From: an uncultured Verrucomicrobia subdivision 3 bacterium
GTDB taxonomy: Bacteria > Verrucomicrobiota > Verrucomicrobiia > Limisphaerales > UBA11358
Direction of reading: 5' to 3'
DNA: 52,504 nucleotides
Assembly: GCA_903835255.1 (NCBI GenBank)
Contig: CAILMI010000040.1
Location: 1 to 52,504 of the forward strand
This document shows positions 25,282 to 34,228 of this stretch, piece after piece. A model generated the notes under the pieces. The model saw nothing but the letters and a program-made list of their open reading frames with translations, ran no database searches and had not been told where the DNA came from. Position 1 is the stretch's first letter; each line of letters begins with the position of its first letter. The translations under genes and the position numbers were made by a program.

Positions 25282-26663
25282 AAATTATTTTTCCTCAATG
25301 CCGGCAGGCTCGCAGCAGCAACGGCCTGTCCGACCCGCCGCGATTTTTCGTCCGGGACCCGCAATTCAATTTTTTTGGCGACCTCGGGGAAGTGCTTTTT
25401 CAAGATTTTCCGGGCCGTTTCAATCACAATATCCCCCCCCTTGCCGGTGGTGACGCGGCCTAGAATCAGTGCCTGCCGGAACGCGTAAAATTCTGCGTAC
25501 TGCGCCATGGCGCATCCGAGGTACACGCCGATGGTCTCATAAATTTTTGCTGCGCGCGCGTCGCCGCGCGCCATGAGTTTTTGCACTTCCTTGAGCCGCT
25601 CCGGCAACCCCATTTTTTCCGGCAGCCGGATTTTGGCGGCCGGCAGCAGCTGGTTCACCGCCTGCTGCGAGAAATACATCACGCCGGTGCCGCGGTCGCC
25701 CGACCATTCATCCGCGGGAGCGGCAGGATTGTAATCAACCGGCACAAACGCCAGCTCATTCAGCCAGCCAAGAATCCGGCCGGAGGGATCCATGAAGCCC
25801 GCCGCCTGGCTCGAGCCCATGGCGATGCCCAGCATGCCGCGGCTGCCGAGCGAGAGAGCGCCCGCCAGGGCCGTGACGTCGCCATCATTCATCACCACCA
25901 CCGGCACATTCCATTCTTTCTGGATGCGCTTGAAAATTTTGGATGCCCGGGGGAAGTCTTTCTTGGGAACCGCGCGCAGCAGGGATGCCACGCGGATTTC
26001 GTTATCCACAATGATGCCCGCAGAACTACCGCCAATGGCGTCCACCCTCGGCAGATAGGCCGCCGCGCGGTGCAGCGCCGAAGCCAGGTGATGGTAATGA
26101 TATCCGGGATCCGCCTGCGACTTCGGGTCCCACGGGACTTCATCCGTATAAACCGCTTCGCCATCGATCACGGCGGAGAATTTGTAATCGCTCGCCCCCA
26201 GGTCAAATCCGATGCGGCAGCCTTTGAGGTGGCCGCCGGCCGGCGTCTGGAGCTCTCTGGCCGCGGGGACTTTTTCCGCGGTGGAGAGGGCGACCTGGAA
26301 TGGCCTCCCGTAGGCCGACGTCATCATGGCGCAGTCAAACCGGCGCGGACCGCGCGCCGAATACTGGTGGCGGATGTGCTCCCCAATGCTCCTGGGTCCG
26401 CCGACGTGCAGCTTCCACCCCCCGCGCGCCCACAGCAAAAATTTCACCAGCCGTTCGACGTACCGGAGCGTGGCCTCTCCGGCTTCCGGCAGCACGACCG
26501 TCTCGTAGCGTGAGACCAGCTTGTTTTCGCGCTCGAGGCCGAGGACCAGCGGCACCGCCCGGCCGGTTTTTTTCACGGCGGCGACATAATGGCGGTTGAA
26601 AAGGACCGCCGGCTGAAACTGCGGGTCCAGCGGCGCCGGAAAAAGCGAGGACGGAAGATTCAT
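25278..26663 (-). CDS. ROK-like sugar kinase with N-terminal extension
   Basis: 461 aa. Residues ~148-400 carry an ASKHA/ROK-type fold: phosphate loop RIGFDLGASDYKFS (150-163), GGSSAGIIVD (~211), VVMNDGDVTALAGALSLG (~257-273) with the probable catalytic Asp, and MLGIAMGSSQAAGF (~277-290). The first ~145 residues are an additional domain not present in ordinary ROK kinases, and the zinc-binding cysteine motif typical of many ROK proteins is not seen. It sits between the GH20 hexosaminidase and the PIG-L deacetylase, so an amino sugar (GlcNAc, GlcN or MurNAc) is the likely substrate. The exact sugar is unknown. Confidence 0.72.
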   Translation of the reverse strand: MNLPSSLFPAPLDPQFQPAVLFNRHYVAAVKKTGRAVPLVLGLERENKLVSRYETVVLPEAGEATLRYVERLVKFLLWARGGWKLHVGGPRSIGEHIRHQYSARGPRRFDCAMMTSAYGRPFQVALSTAEKVPAARELQTPAGGHLKGCRIGFDLGASDYKFSAVIDGEAVYTDEVPWDPKSQADPGYHYHHLASALHRAAAYLPRVDAIGGSSAGIIVDNEIRVASLLRAVPKKDFPRASKIFKRIQKEWNVPVVVMNDGDVTALAGALSLGSRGMLGIAMGSSQAAGFMDPSGRILGWLNELAFVPVDYNPAAPADEWSGDRGTGVMYFSQQAVNQLLPAAKIRLPEKMGLPERLKEVQKLMARGDARAAKIYETIGVYLGCAMAQYAEFYAFRQALILGRVTTGKGGDIVIETARKILKKHFPEVAKKIELRVPDEKSRRVGQAVAAASLPALRKNNL

Positions 26664-26694
26664 GGCAATAACGTTTTTAATCAGTCTCGGATCA

Positions 26695-28515
26695 TTAATC
26701 GGGCATGGATAAGGGGCGATAATTCACTCCCATCGCATCCAGGCGTTTTTCATTCTGAGCCGCGCGCGATTTGAAATTCTCCCAGTCGCGCGAGGACGTG
26801 GGCGACCAGTCCACCTCCGCCAAGGCGCCCAGGCGAGGGAACATCATATATTCAACCTGGCGCAGGTTCGGAACATATTCCGTCCACAAATTTGCCTGCC
26901 CGCCCAGCACGTGTCCGGCAAATTCAGGCGCGAGCTTTTGCGGCACGGGTTCAAAGCTGTAAACCTGGGCCAGCGGAAGAAGGCCGCCGATGGCTTTGGG
27001 CTCCGCCGCGCGATTGGTCGATTGGTAATGATCAAAATAACAAAACTTGCCAGGGGACATCACCACATCATGCCCGCTCGCGGCCGCTTCTGCGCCGCCG
27101 CCGATCCAGTCCATCAGCGCCGCGCCGGGCGCGAGGCCGCCCTCGCGGATTTCACTCCAGCCGATGAGATTTTTGCCGCGCGCGCTCACTATTTTTTCAA
27201 TGCGCCGGATGAAATACGCCTGCAATTCCTTTTCATTTTTCAAACCTTCGCCCTTAATGCGCGCCTGGCATTGGGCGCAGGCAATCCAGTTTGATTTGAC
27301 CACTTCATCTCCGCCGATGTGGATGTACTTGCCTGGAAACAGCGGCATGACTTCCGATAAAACATTGTTGAGGAAAGTGAATGCCTCATCGTTCCCGGCG
27401 CAATAAACTCCGGTGAAAACGCCCCCTTGCGTGGGCATGGCGAACTTCACACCCGGGCAGCCAAACTGCGGATAGGCCATCAGGGCCGCAGAGGAATGGC
27501 CGGGCATTTCAATTTCGGGCACAACCGTGATGTGCCGGGCCGCAGCATAAGCGACGATTTCCCTGATTTCCGACTGGGTATAAAAACCGCCGTAGCGCCC
27601 TTTCGAGTCATAGGCTGTCGCGCTATTGGAAGCCAGGCCGAAGCCGATGCCGCTGCGCCAGGCTCCCACTTTCGTGAGGTTCGGGTATTTTTTGATCTGA
27701 ATGCGCCAGCCCTGATCGTCCACGAGATGCCAGTGAAAGGTGTTCAGCTTGTAGAGCGCCATCAGGTCCAGCACGTGTTTTACTTCGGCTTCGGTATAGA
27801 AATGGCGGCTCACATCGAGCATGAAGCCCCGCCAGGCAAACCGCGGCGAGTCCGATATCTCCACGCAGGGAATGGTCCAGGCAATGCCACGGACGGGCTG
27901 GGCGGAAAAGATTTCCGCAGGCAACAGTTGCAGGAGAGTCTGCATCCCGTAGAACAATCCGGCCTGGGCAGGGGCACGGATGAGAACGGCGTTCGTGCTC
28001 ACCACCAACTCATATCCTTCTGCGCCGAGGCGGGGATCCGCGCCGCGGGTTGTGATCACAATGCCCCCCTGCTCCGGGGCCGCCCCCCGGTTTATCTTAA
28101 AACGCCACCCGGTGGATTTTTTCAGGCGGTCCGCCAGCAGCCGGCCGGTGTCCTCAGACGCCGAGTCGGTGTCAATGTGGGTCTCCGGCGCCAGTGTAAA
28201 AAACCCCTCCCGCCGCGCCATTTTTTCCGGCTGCGGAATGAGGGACGGCTCGGCGGCGGAGGACAACGAGAGCGCCGAAAGTGACAGAGCAACCATTCCG
28301 AGGATTAATTTAACCCGAACTCTAAAATGGGGCAGGGATGGCGCGCTGCGCCGTCCCGGTCGCCGAGCGCAGCGCCAGGCGACGAAGCGGGTGGGGTGGC
28401 GCGTGAAACCGGGCTCCATTTGTTCCGCCCGCTCCGCGCGGGCGGGAACAGCGCCGCGCGCTGTCCCAACCATTTTCCGTAAAAGCTCGCTTCGGAATTC
28501 GGATTTAATATTCAT
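26695..28515 (-). CDS. Beta-N-acetylhexosaminidase, GH20, with repeat inserted in signal-peptide region
   Basis: 606 aa from ATG 28515 (an ATG at 28533, directly after the NAGLU stop, is in frame). The mature protein has a GH20b domain (LIPQPEKMARREGFFTL ...) and the GH20 barrel (FAWRGFMLDVSRHF, FHWHLVDDQGWRI, VVPEIEMPGHSSAAL, YIHIGGDEV with the catalytic Asp-Glu). It removes terminal beta-GlcNAc or GalNAc, here probably from peptidoglycan fragments or glycans in the periplasm. A 195-bp repeat (28309-28508) separates MNIK from LILGMVALSLSALS; without it these join as a normal signal peptide. The present product has ~65 Arg-rich residues before the hydrophobic core, or translation restarts at ATG 28296. 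Confidence 0.9.
   Translation of the reverse strand: MNIKSEFRSELLRKMVGTARGAVPARAERAEQMEPGFTRHPTRFVAWRCARRPGRRSAPSLPHFRVRVKLILGMVALSLSALSLSSAAEPSLIPQPEKMARREGFFTLAPETHIDTDSASEDTGRLLADRLKKSTGWRFKINRGAAPEQGGIVITTRGADPRLGAEGYELVVSTNAVLIRAPAQAGLFYGMQTLLQLLPAEIFSAQPVRGIAWTIPCVEISDSPRFAWRGFMLDVSRHFYTEAEVKHVLDLMALYKLNTFHWHLVDDQGWRIQIKKYPNLTKVGAWRSGIGFGLASNSATAYDSKGRYGGFYTQSEIREIVAYAAARHITVVPEIEMPGHSSAALMAYPQFGCPGVKFAMPTQGGVFTGVYCAGNDEAFTFLNNVLSEVMPLFPGKYIHIGGDEVVKSNWIACAQCQARIKGEGLKNEKELQAYFIRRIEKIVSARGKNLIGWSEIREGGLAPGAALMDWIGGGAEAAASGHDVVMSPGKFCYFDHYQSTNRAAEPKAIGGLLPLAQVYSFEPVPQKLAPEFAGHVLGGQANLWTEYVPNLRQVEYMMFPRLGALAEVDWSPTSSRDWENFKSRAAQNEKRLDAMGVNYRPLSMPD
28309..28508. repeat. Dispersed TIR repeat, copy D, in-frame insertion with TTTAA duplication
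   Basis: TTTAA at 28309-28313 and at 28504-28508 flank the element. The inner ends CCCGAACTC and TCCGAATTC (reverse complement of the right end) form imperfect terminal inverted repeats. The insertion adds exactly 195 bp (element plus one duplication). The body aligns with copy B, sharing the GGCGCGTGAAACC and CGCTCCGCGCGGGCGG blocks. It carries no gene, so it resembles a miniature, non-autonomous transposable element; no transposase for it is in the window. Confidence 0.85.
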
Positions 28516-28533
28516 TTTGTTTTTTTGGTTCAT

Positions 28534-30771
28534 TTATTTCCCGCTCTTCCCGGGTTGTTCATTCAAAAGATCTTGCGCGAAGGCATCGGAGGAATAGCGG
28601 GCGAGCTGTTTTTTGGCAATGGCGACGGTGTCGCCGGACGGCTCAGCTGGAAAGGAATCTGTCGCGCGCGTCCAGCCATATTCCCAATCCTGGATTTTCT
28701 GACGGATGGGCTCCGGATCGAACGGGCCCGGCTGGCCCACGGCATCGCGGAGGGCCGACAGCCACATCTGCCAGCGATGATAATAAAACCCGCCCAGCAA
28801 TCCGTTCCACTGGCGGTTGGCGTAGTCGACGTGGCTTTGCGGCACCGTCCACGTCGTCAGCAGAGCGCGGGCATTTTCTTCGCAGAGTTTTTTTTCATCC
28901 GGCGTCTGGCCCCAGGCACGGGCATCGGCAATCCAGGAGCCGAGCAGAAATTCTTTGCGCGTGCCCGCCAGCGTATCCATGTCGCGGATGAGAGCGAGCA
29001 TCCGCTGGCTTAGCACTTCAAGCTGTCGAGCGTCCCGGGCGCGAAAGGCGCGAAGGATGGCCTGATGATAACGCGTTCCCAGGTCCGCCATGACTTCACG
29101 CCCCAGGTCCGCCACATCGTAGCGATAGGCATCGCTGGCGCCACAGGCAGGCGCGGCGTCCAGCAGCTGACGCCAGGCCACCACCAGATTTGTTTCCCCA
29201 TAGGGCGGCGCGGTGCCGGCGGAGGGACTGGCGCGCTGATTAGGATCCAGCGACGGCCGGGCGCAGACGGCAGATCCGTGATGGAGGATTTTAGGTCCCT
29301 GCCTTGGCCCCTGAACATTCCAGGCGGAATCAAAAAGCGTCTGGAGCGCGCGCCGGGCCGCCGGATCGGCGGCGCCGTAGCGGCAGCGCATATATTCGTC
29401 CAGCCACAGCTTGTAATCCGGGGGATTGGTTCTCCACGACTGGGCAAACAGCATTTCCCAGACAGCGGGATGGGTGTCACTGCCTTCCATCAGGCCGCCG
29501 ATGCCGCGCATCATGCCCTTGCCCGGACCGGCCTCCGCCAGCGCCTTCGCCGGCCCCTCCGCCATCCAGGCGAGCCGGCTCGCGATGAAATGATTGCCTC
29601 CGAAATTATGGATGGAACACCATAGCCAGGGCGCACCGCCGAATTGATCTCGCGACCGCCAATTTTCATGATCCTCGCAATACAGGTCGAGAACCAGACA
29701 GCGGCTTTTGTCCAGCGCGTCCAGCATGGGCTGGCGCGGATTCACCCACCACGATTGAAAAACCCAAGTGACATCGGGGTAGGCATTTGACATCGGCGCA
29801 TAAATTTGACGCGCACACGCGGCGAGGTCAATTCCGTTGGTATTGCCGCCTTCGTGGAACGGGTCTGCGGCAAGAAATTCCGCATTTCCGAAATAGTCCC
29901 TCTGAGACCGGTAAAATACCGCCGCAAATTTGGCGAACAACGGATCGGCCGGGTCCAGCAAATCGGGGCGCTTGAGAGTGCTCCAGTTTCCCTGAGCGCG
30001 GACGCGGGCCTCCGGAAACCGTTTGTGAAAATCCGACGGCACCATGCCGTAATACCCCTGCTGCACCGGCTCCATCCCCAGCTCGCGCATCCGAGCAATG
30101 ATTTTCTGCCCCAATTTCAGACGGCGCGCCACAAGGCTTTCGGGCACTGGTCCGCCGTAATTTTCCATGTTGGACATGAACTGCCACGGCTGGTGCGAGG
30201 GCATGACCAGCCATTGGCGGACTTCCGCATCGGTGTAGCCAAACTCTTGGAGCGCCTTTATCCAGACCTGCTCCTGACCCTGGATGATGAGCGCCAAATT
30301 GACGCCGTGCATTGCCAGATCGTCCAGCTCGCGCTCCCAGCGCGGCCAATCCCACCACGCCATCGTGTAGCCGTGCGTGCAGTAATTATAGCTGAATCGA
30401 AATGGGTACGGGCTGACAACCCGGATTTTTTCCGGCACAGGCGGCAGGCTTTCCGGCAGGCGCATCTGGCTGCCGGCGTGCCAGCCGGGATCGGCGTGAC
30501 AAAAATCCGCCAGGTAGCGCTTCAATGCGGACGCAACGGACACCCCGCTGTTGCCGCGCAGGACAATTTTTCCCGCACGGCTTTCAATTTCATAAACGTC
30601 CCTGCGATTTTCGGCGGGGATGGATTCAACAATAAATTGATTCGCCTGCTGCGGAATCATCCGGCGAATCAAGCCCTCGGCGGCGCTCCCGCCTCCGGCG
30701 CCGGCGGCTTGCAGCGCAAGGCAAAGCGGCCCGGACAGCAGGCTTATTATGGCAATCCGAAATCTCTTCAA
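28534..30771 (-). CDS. Alpha-N-acetylglucosaminidase, GH89 (NAGLU family)
   Basis: 745 aa with a signal peptide (RFRIAIISLLSGPLCLALQA). The three NAGLU domains are recognisable: a small N-terminal domain, the catalytic barrel beginning around residue 120 (YCTHGYTMAWWDWPRWERE, DDLAMHGVNLALIIQGQE, WVFQSWWVNPRQPML) and a helical C-terminal domain. The family removes terminal alpha-linked GlcNAc; the human enzyme acts in lysosomal heparan sulfate breakdown. The ATG overlaps the MFS stop by 4 bp. A NagX/HGSNAT homologue lies in the same locus (37212-38441), matching the partner step of the human pathway. Confidence 0.92.
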   Translation of the reverse strand: MKRFRIAIISLLSGPLCLALQAAGAGGGSAAEGLIRRMIPQQANQFIVESIPAENRRDVYEIESRAGKIVLRGNSGVSVASALKRYLADFCHADPGWHAGSQMRLPESLPPVPEKIRVVSPYPFRFSYNYCTHGYTMAWWDWPRWERELDDLAMHGVNLALIIQGQEQVWIKALQEFGYTDAEVRQWLVMPSHQPWQFMSNMENYGGPVPESLVARRLKLGQKIIARMRELGMEPVQQGYYGMVPSDFHKRFPEARVRAQGNWSTLKRPDLLDPADPLFAKFAAVFYRSQRDYFGNAEFLAADPFHEGGNTNGIDLAACARQIYAPMSNAYPDVTWVFQSWWVNPRQPMLDALDKSRCLVLDLYCEDHENWRSRDQFGGAPWLWCSIHNFGGNHFIASRLAWMAEGPAKALAEAGPGKGMMRGIGGLMEGSDTHPAVWEMLFAQSWRTNPPDYKLWLDEYMRCRYGAADPAARRALQTLFDSAWNVQGPRQGPKILHHGSAVCARPSLDPNQRASPSAGTAPPYGETNLVVAWRQLLDAAPACGASDAYRYDVADLGREVMADLGTRYHQAILRAFRARDARQLEVLSQRMLALIRDMDTLAGTRKEFLLGSWIADARAWGQTPDEKKLCEENARALLTTWTVPQSHVDYANRQWNGLLGGFYYHRWQMWLSALRDAVGQPGPFDPEPIRQKIQDWEYGWTRATDSFPAEPSGDTVAIAKKQLARYSSDAFAQDLLNEQPGKSGK

Positions 30772-32543
30772 CGGTTTTTCCCCTCAAAATGCTCCTCGAT
30801 TTCCTCCAAGGTTTTCCCCTTGGTTTCCGGAAGTAAAAACGCAGCGGTGATGAAGTAAATGACCGTGCAGCCCGCAAACACGAAGAACATCGTGGAATAA
30901 CCGTACTGGCCCACGGTCGGCAGAAACACCGCCGCAATGCCTGTGGAGACGGCAATGTTGATCAGCAGGGCAATGCTCATTCCGTTGGAGCGGATGCGCG
31001 TGGGCATGAGCTCCGACAGCGCGAGCCAGACGCAGACGCCGGGCCCGACCGCGAAGGACGCCATGAAACAGTAGATCAAAACGGCAATGAGCCACCCGTT
31101 CTGCGCGGACGGCACGGGCGTGATGATGGCGTGCTCAATTTTCAGCGGGGCGAGCCGCGCCGCCTTGAGGTCGGCGAAGGGATTTTTAAAGAAGGCCGAC
31201 ACGCCGGTCGCCGGCACGCAGCTCTCGCGGTCAAGGGTCAGCTGCGCGCCAAGCTCGTCGGAGCGCACGACTTTCGTGGCGGCCTGAAAGTCGCCATAGG
31301 AATAAATCACCACCAGGGTTTTGGGCGACGCGATCGCTTTGCCTGACTGCGCCAGCAGCCCCGCCGCGAGCTCATCGCTGAATTCAAGAACCGCCGTTTG
31401 ATTTGAAGAAACAACCCGGGATTGAACGGCGTCCCTCACATCCACCCGCTGCGCCTCGGTCTTATGAAACACAAAACCCGTGGCCAGCAGGGAAAGGATG
31501 ACGCCGGCGCTTCCGACCGACAGCAGAAACTTTCTGCCCTTCCGATCCACCAGCATGATGGCGCCGATGGTCATCAAAAAATTCACCAGGGTCAGCAGCA
31601 CATAGCCAAGGTGCGCCTGCTTGTCGCTCAAGCCCGCCTGAATCAGGATGGTGGCATTGTAGCCGATGATCGAGTTAACGCCGGTGGCCTGATTGCAGGC
31701 CAGAATCACGCAGGCGAGGACAAACGGGAGGATGTATTTGCGCTGCAGGAGCGACTCGCGGGATTTGGTGACGCCGCCCAGCGCTTTCGACTTTTCAGCG
31801 GAGGCCGCTTCCTCCATCTCCTGCAGTTCAATCTGGGCGCGCTCTTCGGAGCGCGAACGCAGCAGCGCGCGGAGAGCGGCTTCTTTTTTACCGCGCCGGA
31901 AAAGCCAGCGCGGGGACTCCGAAACCATCAGGCTGCCGATGATAAAGAGAATTCCTGGCGGCAACGACACCCAGAAGATGCCGCGCCAGGCCTTGTCTTT
32001 GAAGGAGAACAATTGGGCCGCGTCGCCCAGTTTGGCGACTTCCTCGACCCGGCCGCTGAAATAAAACCCGATGACCGCCGCGGCGACAATGCCGAGCGTG
32101 AGCAGCCACTGGAAAATTCCCGTGCCCTTGCCGCGATCGGCGGCGGAAAGGCACTCCGCCAGATACAGCGGCACCACAACCCCGATCAGGCCGCCGCTGA
32201 CGCCCTGGAGCAGGCGCCCAAACACCAGCGCTTCATACGAGTGCGACAGGGCGATGATCGGCACGCTGACGACAAACAGGAGGCCGCTGATAAACATCAT
32301 GAATTTGCGGCCGACCAAATCCGCGAGCGCGCCTGCAAACAAAGTTGAAATCACGCCGCCCAGCAGAACGGCGGCGACGATGAACGACAGCTGCCCCGCA
32401 TTCAGGCCGGATGTGGCTTCAAGATACGGCAGCGCGCCAGATATGATGCCCACATCCACGCCAAAAAGCAGGCCGCCGAGCCCGGCCACCAGCAGCAAAA
32501 AGCGATTGTAGGCGGACTTGGGAGAAGCGTCTGAATGGGTCAT
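30768..32543 (-). CDS. Sugar-porter MFS transporter with long periplasmic insert
   Basis: 591 aa from ATG 32543; the frame is open further upstream through hairpins, but the family N-terminus (SAYNRFLLLVAGLGGLLFG) supports this start. Sugar-porter signatures include ADLVGRKFMM, SESPRWLFRRGK, NQATGVNSIIGYNATILI, VDRKGRKFLL and LPETKGKTLEEIEEHF. An extra ~110 residues (~375-490), soluble in character, interrupt the segment before the last helices and should face the periplasm. It is the first gene of the ten-gene operon and probably imports the sugar released by the two secreted glycosidases encoded next. Proton-sugar symport is inferred from the family. Confidence 0.88.
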   Translation of the reverse strand: MTHSDASPKSAYNRFLLLVAGLGGLLFGVDVGIISGALPYLEATSGLNAGQLSFIVAAVLLGGVISTLFAGALADLVGRKFMMFISGLLFVVSVPIIALSHSYEALVFGRLLQGVSGGLIGVVVPLYLAECLSAADRGKGTGIFQWLLTLGIVAAAVIGFYFSGRVEEVAKLGDAAQLFSFKDKAWRGIFWVSLPPGILFIIGSLMVSESPRWLFRRGKKEAALRALLRSRSEERAQIELQEMEEAASAEKSKALGGVTKSRESLLQRKYILPFVLACVILACNQATGVNSIIGYNATILIQAGLSDKQAHLGYVLLTLVNFLMTIGAIMLVDRKGRKFLLSVGSAGVILSLLATGFVFHKTEAQRVDVRDAVQSRVVSSNQTAVLEFSDELAAGLLAQSGKAIASPKTLVVIYSYGDFQAATKVVRSDELGAQLTLDRESCVPATGVSAFFKNPFADLKAARLAPLKIEHAIITPVPSAQNGWLIAVLIYCFMASFAVGPGVCVWLALSELMPTRIRSNGMSIALLINIAVSTGIAAVFLPTVGQYGYSTMFFVFAGCTVIYFITAAFLLPETKGKTLEEIEEHFEGKNR

Positions 32544-32826
32544 AGTTTTGGTGCAATGAATTTCGGCGACACATTGGCAAAAAATTATCGCCATGACCAG
32601 CTCAACGGAGCCCCCTGAATAGGGGGTGCGCATCCGAAATACGGATGCCCGCCCTTCAAAAAAAAACCGGCGAGCCCGCACCGGGGAGTTCCATTTTCAT
32701 GACAGCGGCATGCCCCGCCCTCTCGGGTAGGCAGAAATGAAAAGGGGCAGAGGTATAGCCAATTTAGGGTGGTCGCAATCATTTCAATCCGGTTGCAACT
32801 GCGGGGAAACATGTTTGAATTAGGCA
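32544..32826. promoter_or_regulatory. Divergent control region between the MFS operon and the epimerase
   Basis: 283 bp that must hold both promoters. Two strong hairpins lie side by side near the MFS side: CCCCCT/AGGGGG (32611-32626) and GCATCCG/CGGATGC (32630-32648). Nearer the epimerase is the 15-bp motif (32759-32773) shared with the other divergent region. No repressor or activator gene is adjacent. Confidence 0.5.
32759..32773 (+). promoter_or_regulatory. Shared 15-bp motif CCAATTTAGGGTGGT, copy 1
   Basis: Identical to 37123-37137 and in the same orientation. It lies 53 bp before the GTG of the dipeptide epimerase gene. A regulator-binding site or promoter part is the simplest reading; no known consensus is recognised. 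Confidence 0.5.
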
Positions 32827-33876
32827 GTGAAATTATCCGCCCGCTCGTACGAGCTACAGCTTGCAAACCCCTGGAAAATCGCCAGCACCAAAGGCTGCAC
32901 CACCCACCGCACCGTCCTCGTTGAACTCATGGACGCCGACGGCATTCACGCCTACGGCGAGGCGGCGCCCTCCGCTTTGTATGGCGAATCGGTCGAGGGA
33001 GTCCTGAATTTTCTCCAGCCGCTGAATGCTCAACGGCTGTCGTTCAGCGATATTCCGGGCAGCATGAATTATTTAGAATCCCTGCCTGGCATTCCAGACG
33101 CTGCCAAATGCGCGCTCAACGTCGCCCTGCTCGACGGCGCGGCGAAGCGCGAGGGCAAGCCGCTCTATGACTATCTGGGGCTCGGTTTCCGCGAAGGACA
33201 TCACCTCACCTCCTTCACCATCGGCATCGACACGCCGGAAATGATCCGGGCAAAGGTTGTCGCTGCGGCGCAATATCCGGTGATCAAGCTCAAGGTGGGC
33301 GATCCGCGCGACCGCGAAAATCTTGCCGCGCTGCGTTCCGCCCCCCCGGAAAAAGCGGTCCGCGTGGATGCCAATGAAGGCTGGAAAACCAAGGAGGAAG
33401 CGCTGCGGATGCTGGAATGGCTCGCCGCAACGGACACCCACATCCAGTTTGTTGAACAGCCGATGCCGCGTGACGCGGCCGAGTCGGATTTAATCTGGCT
33501 CAAAGCGCGTTCGCCTCTCCCGCTCTTCGCTGATGAATCCTGTCACACCGTCCAGGATATCCCGCGCTGCGCCATCGGGTTTCATGGCGTCAATGTGAAA
33601 CTGGTGAAGACCGGCGGCATCAGCATGGCCCACGAAACACTGCAGTCCGCGCGCAACGCCGGACTGAAGACGATGATCGGCTGCATGCTGGAAACAAGCG
33701 TGCTCATCAGTGCCGCGGCCCATCTGGCGGAACTCGCCGACCATCTCGACCTGGATGGAAATCTGCTGATCACGAACGACTCCTTTGCCGGCGTGATGGC
33801 GGAAAAAGGAGTCCTCTCCTTCGCCGCCGCCCAAGAAAAATGCGGGCTTCGGGTCACTCCTCGCAGGCCAGAGTAA
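32827..33876 (+). CDS. Dipeptide epimerase (L-Ala-D/L-Glu epimerase type)
   Basis: 349 aa, GTG start. An enolase-superfamily protein of the muconate-lactonising subgroup. VIKLKVG near residue 153 has the K-x-K catalytic lysine, metal ligands are expected in VDANEGW (~180), FVEQP (~210) and FADES (~235), and the second lysine is in VNVKLVKTGG (~257). Such enzymes turn L-Ala-D-Glu from peptidoglycan into L-Ala-L-Glu so that ordinary peptidases can use it. Being in a locus with a muramyl amidase and a NamZ homologue supports this substrate, although related members epimerise other dipeptides. No signal peptide, so cytoplasmic. Confidence 0.87.
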   Translation: MKLSARSYELQLANPWKIASTKGCTTHRTVLVELMDADGIHAYGEAAPSALYGESVEGVLNFLQPLNAQRLSFSDIPGSMNYLESLPGIPDAAKCALNVALLDGAAKREGKPLYDYLGLGFREGHHLTSFTIGIDTPEMIRAKVVAAAQYPVIKLKVGDPRDRENLAALRSAPPEKAVRVDANEGWKTKEEALRMLEWLAATDTHIQFVEQPMPRDAAESDLIWLKARSPLPLFADESCHTVQDIPRCAIGFHGVNVKLVKTGGISMAHETLQSARNAGLKTMIGCMLETSVLISAAAHLAELADHLDLDGNLLITNDSFAGVMAEKGVLSFAAAQEKCGLRVTPRRPE

Positions 33877-34228
33877 AACGCGGACTATTTTAAACTCCAC
33901 TTCCGAAGCAGGCCAGCCTCTCGCAGCCCTTCGGACCCCAGCGACGCCTCGCCCCAGCCCTCTCCTCCATTTTCATGGAAGAGAGGGAGCGACGGCAGGG
34001 ACGCTGGATTCCCCTCTTAATTTCAGAATGGAGATTTAAATTAAAACGTTCACCCGCCGAATGAGGCGGGCCAAGCTCAGGGTCTCCCCCTCGCCCCGCG
34101 AAGCAGGAGCGGGGAGAGCGCCGGGGAGAGGGGTCCATTTTTTGGCGCTGGCGAGCCTCTGTTTCGGAATTCGGGCTATACCCGCCGCACCCGCAGCCCG
34201 CTGACTGCGGGGATGATCGAGGCCATTT
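33877..34228. repeat. Composite repeat cluster between epimerase and NamZ genes
   Basis: No gene. The gap is almost filled by members of the dispersed family: one unit from about 33888 (TTAAACTCCACTTCCGAAGC) to 34040, containing TCTCCTCCATTTTCATGGAAG, which is also in copy B; and a second to about 34180 with the GC-rich core at 34085-34133 and the right end TCTGTTTCGGAATTCGGGC. The genes on both sides converge here, so this is also where transcription should end. Confidence 0.65.
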
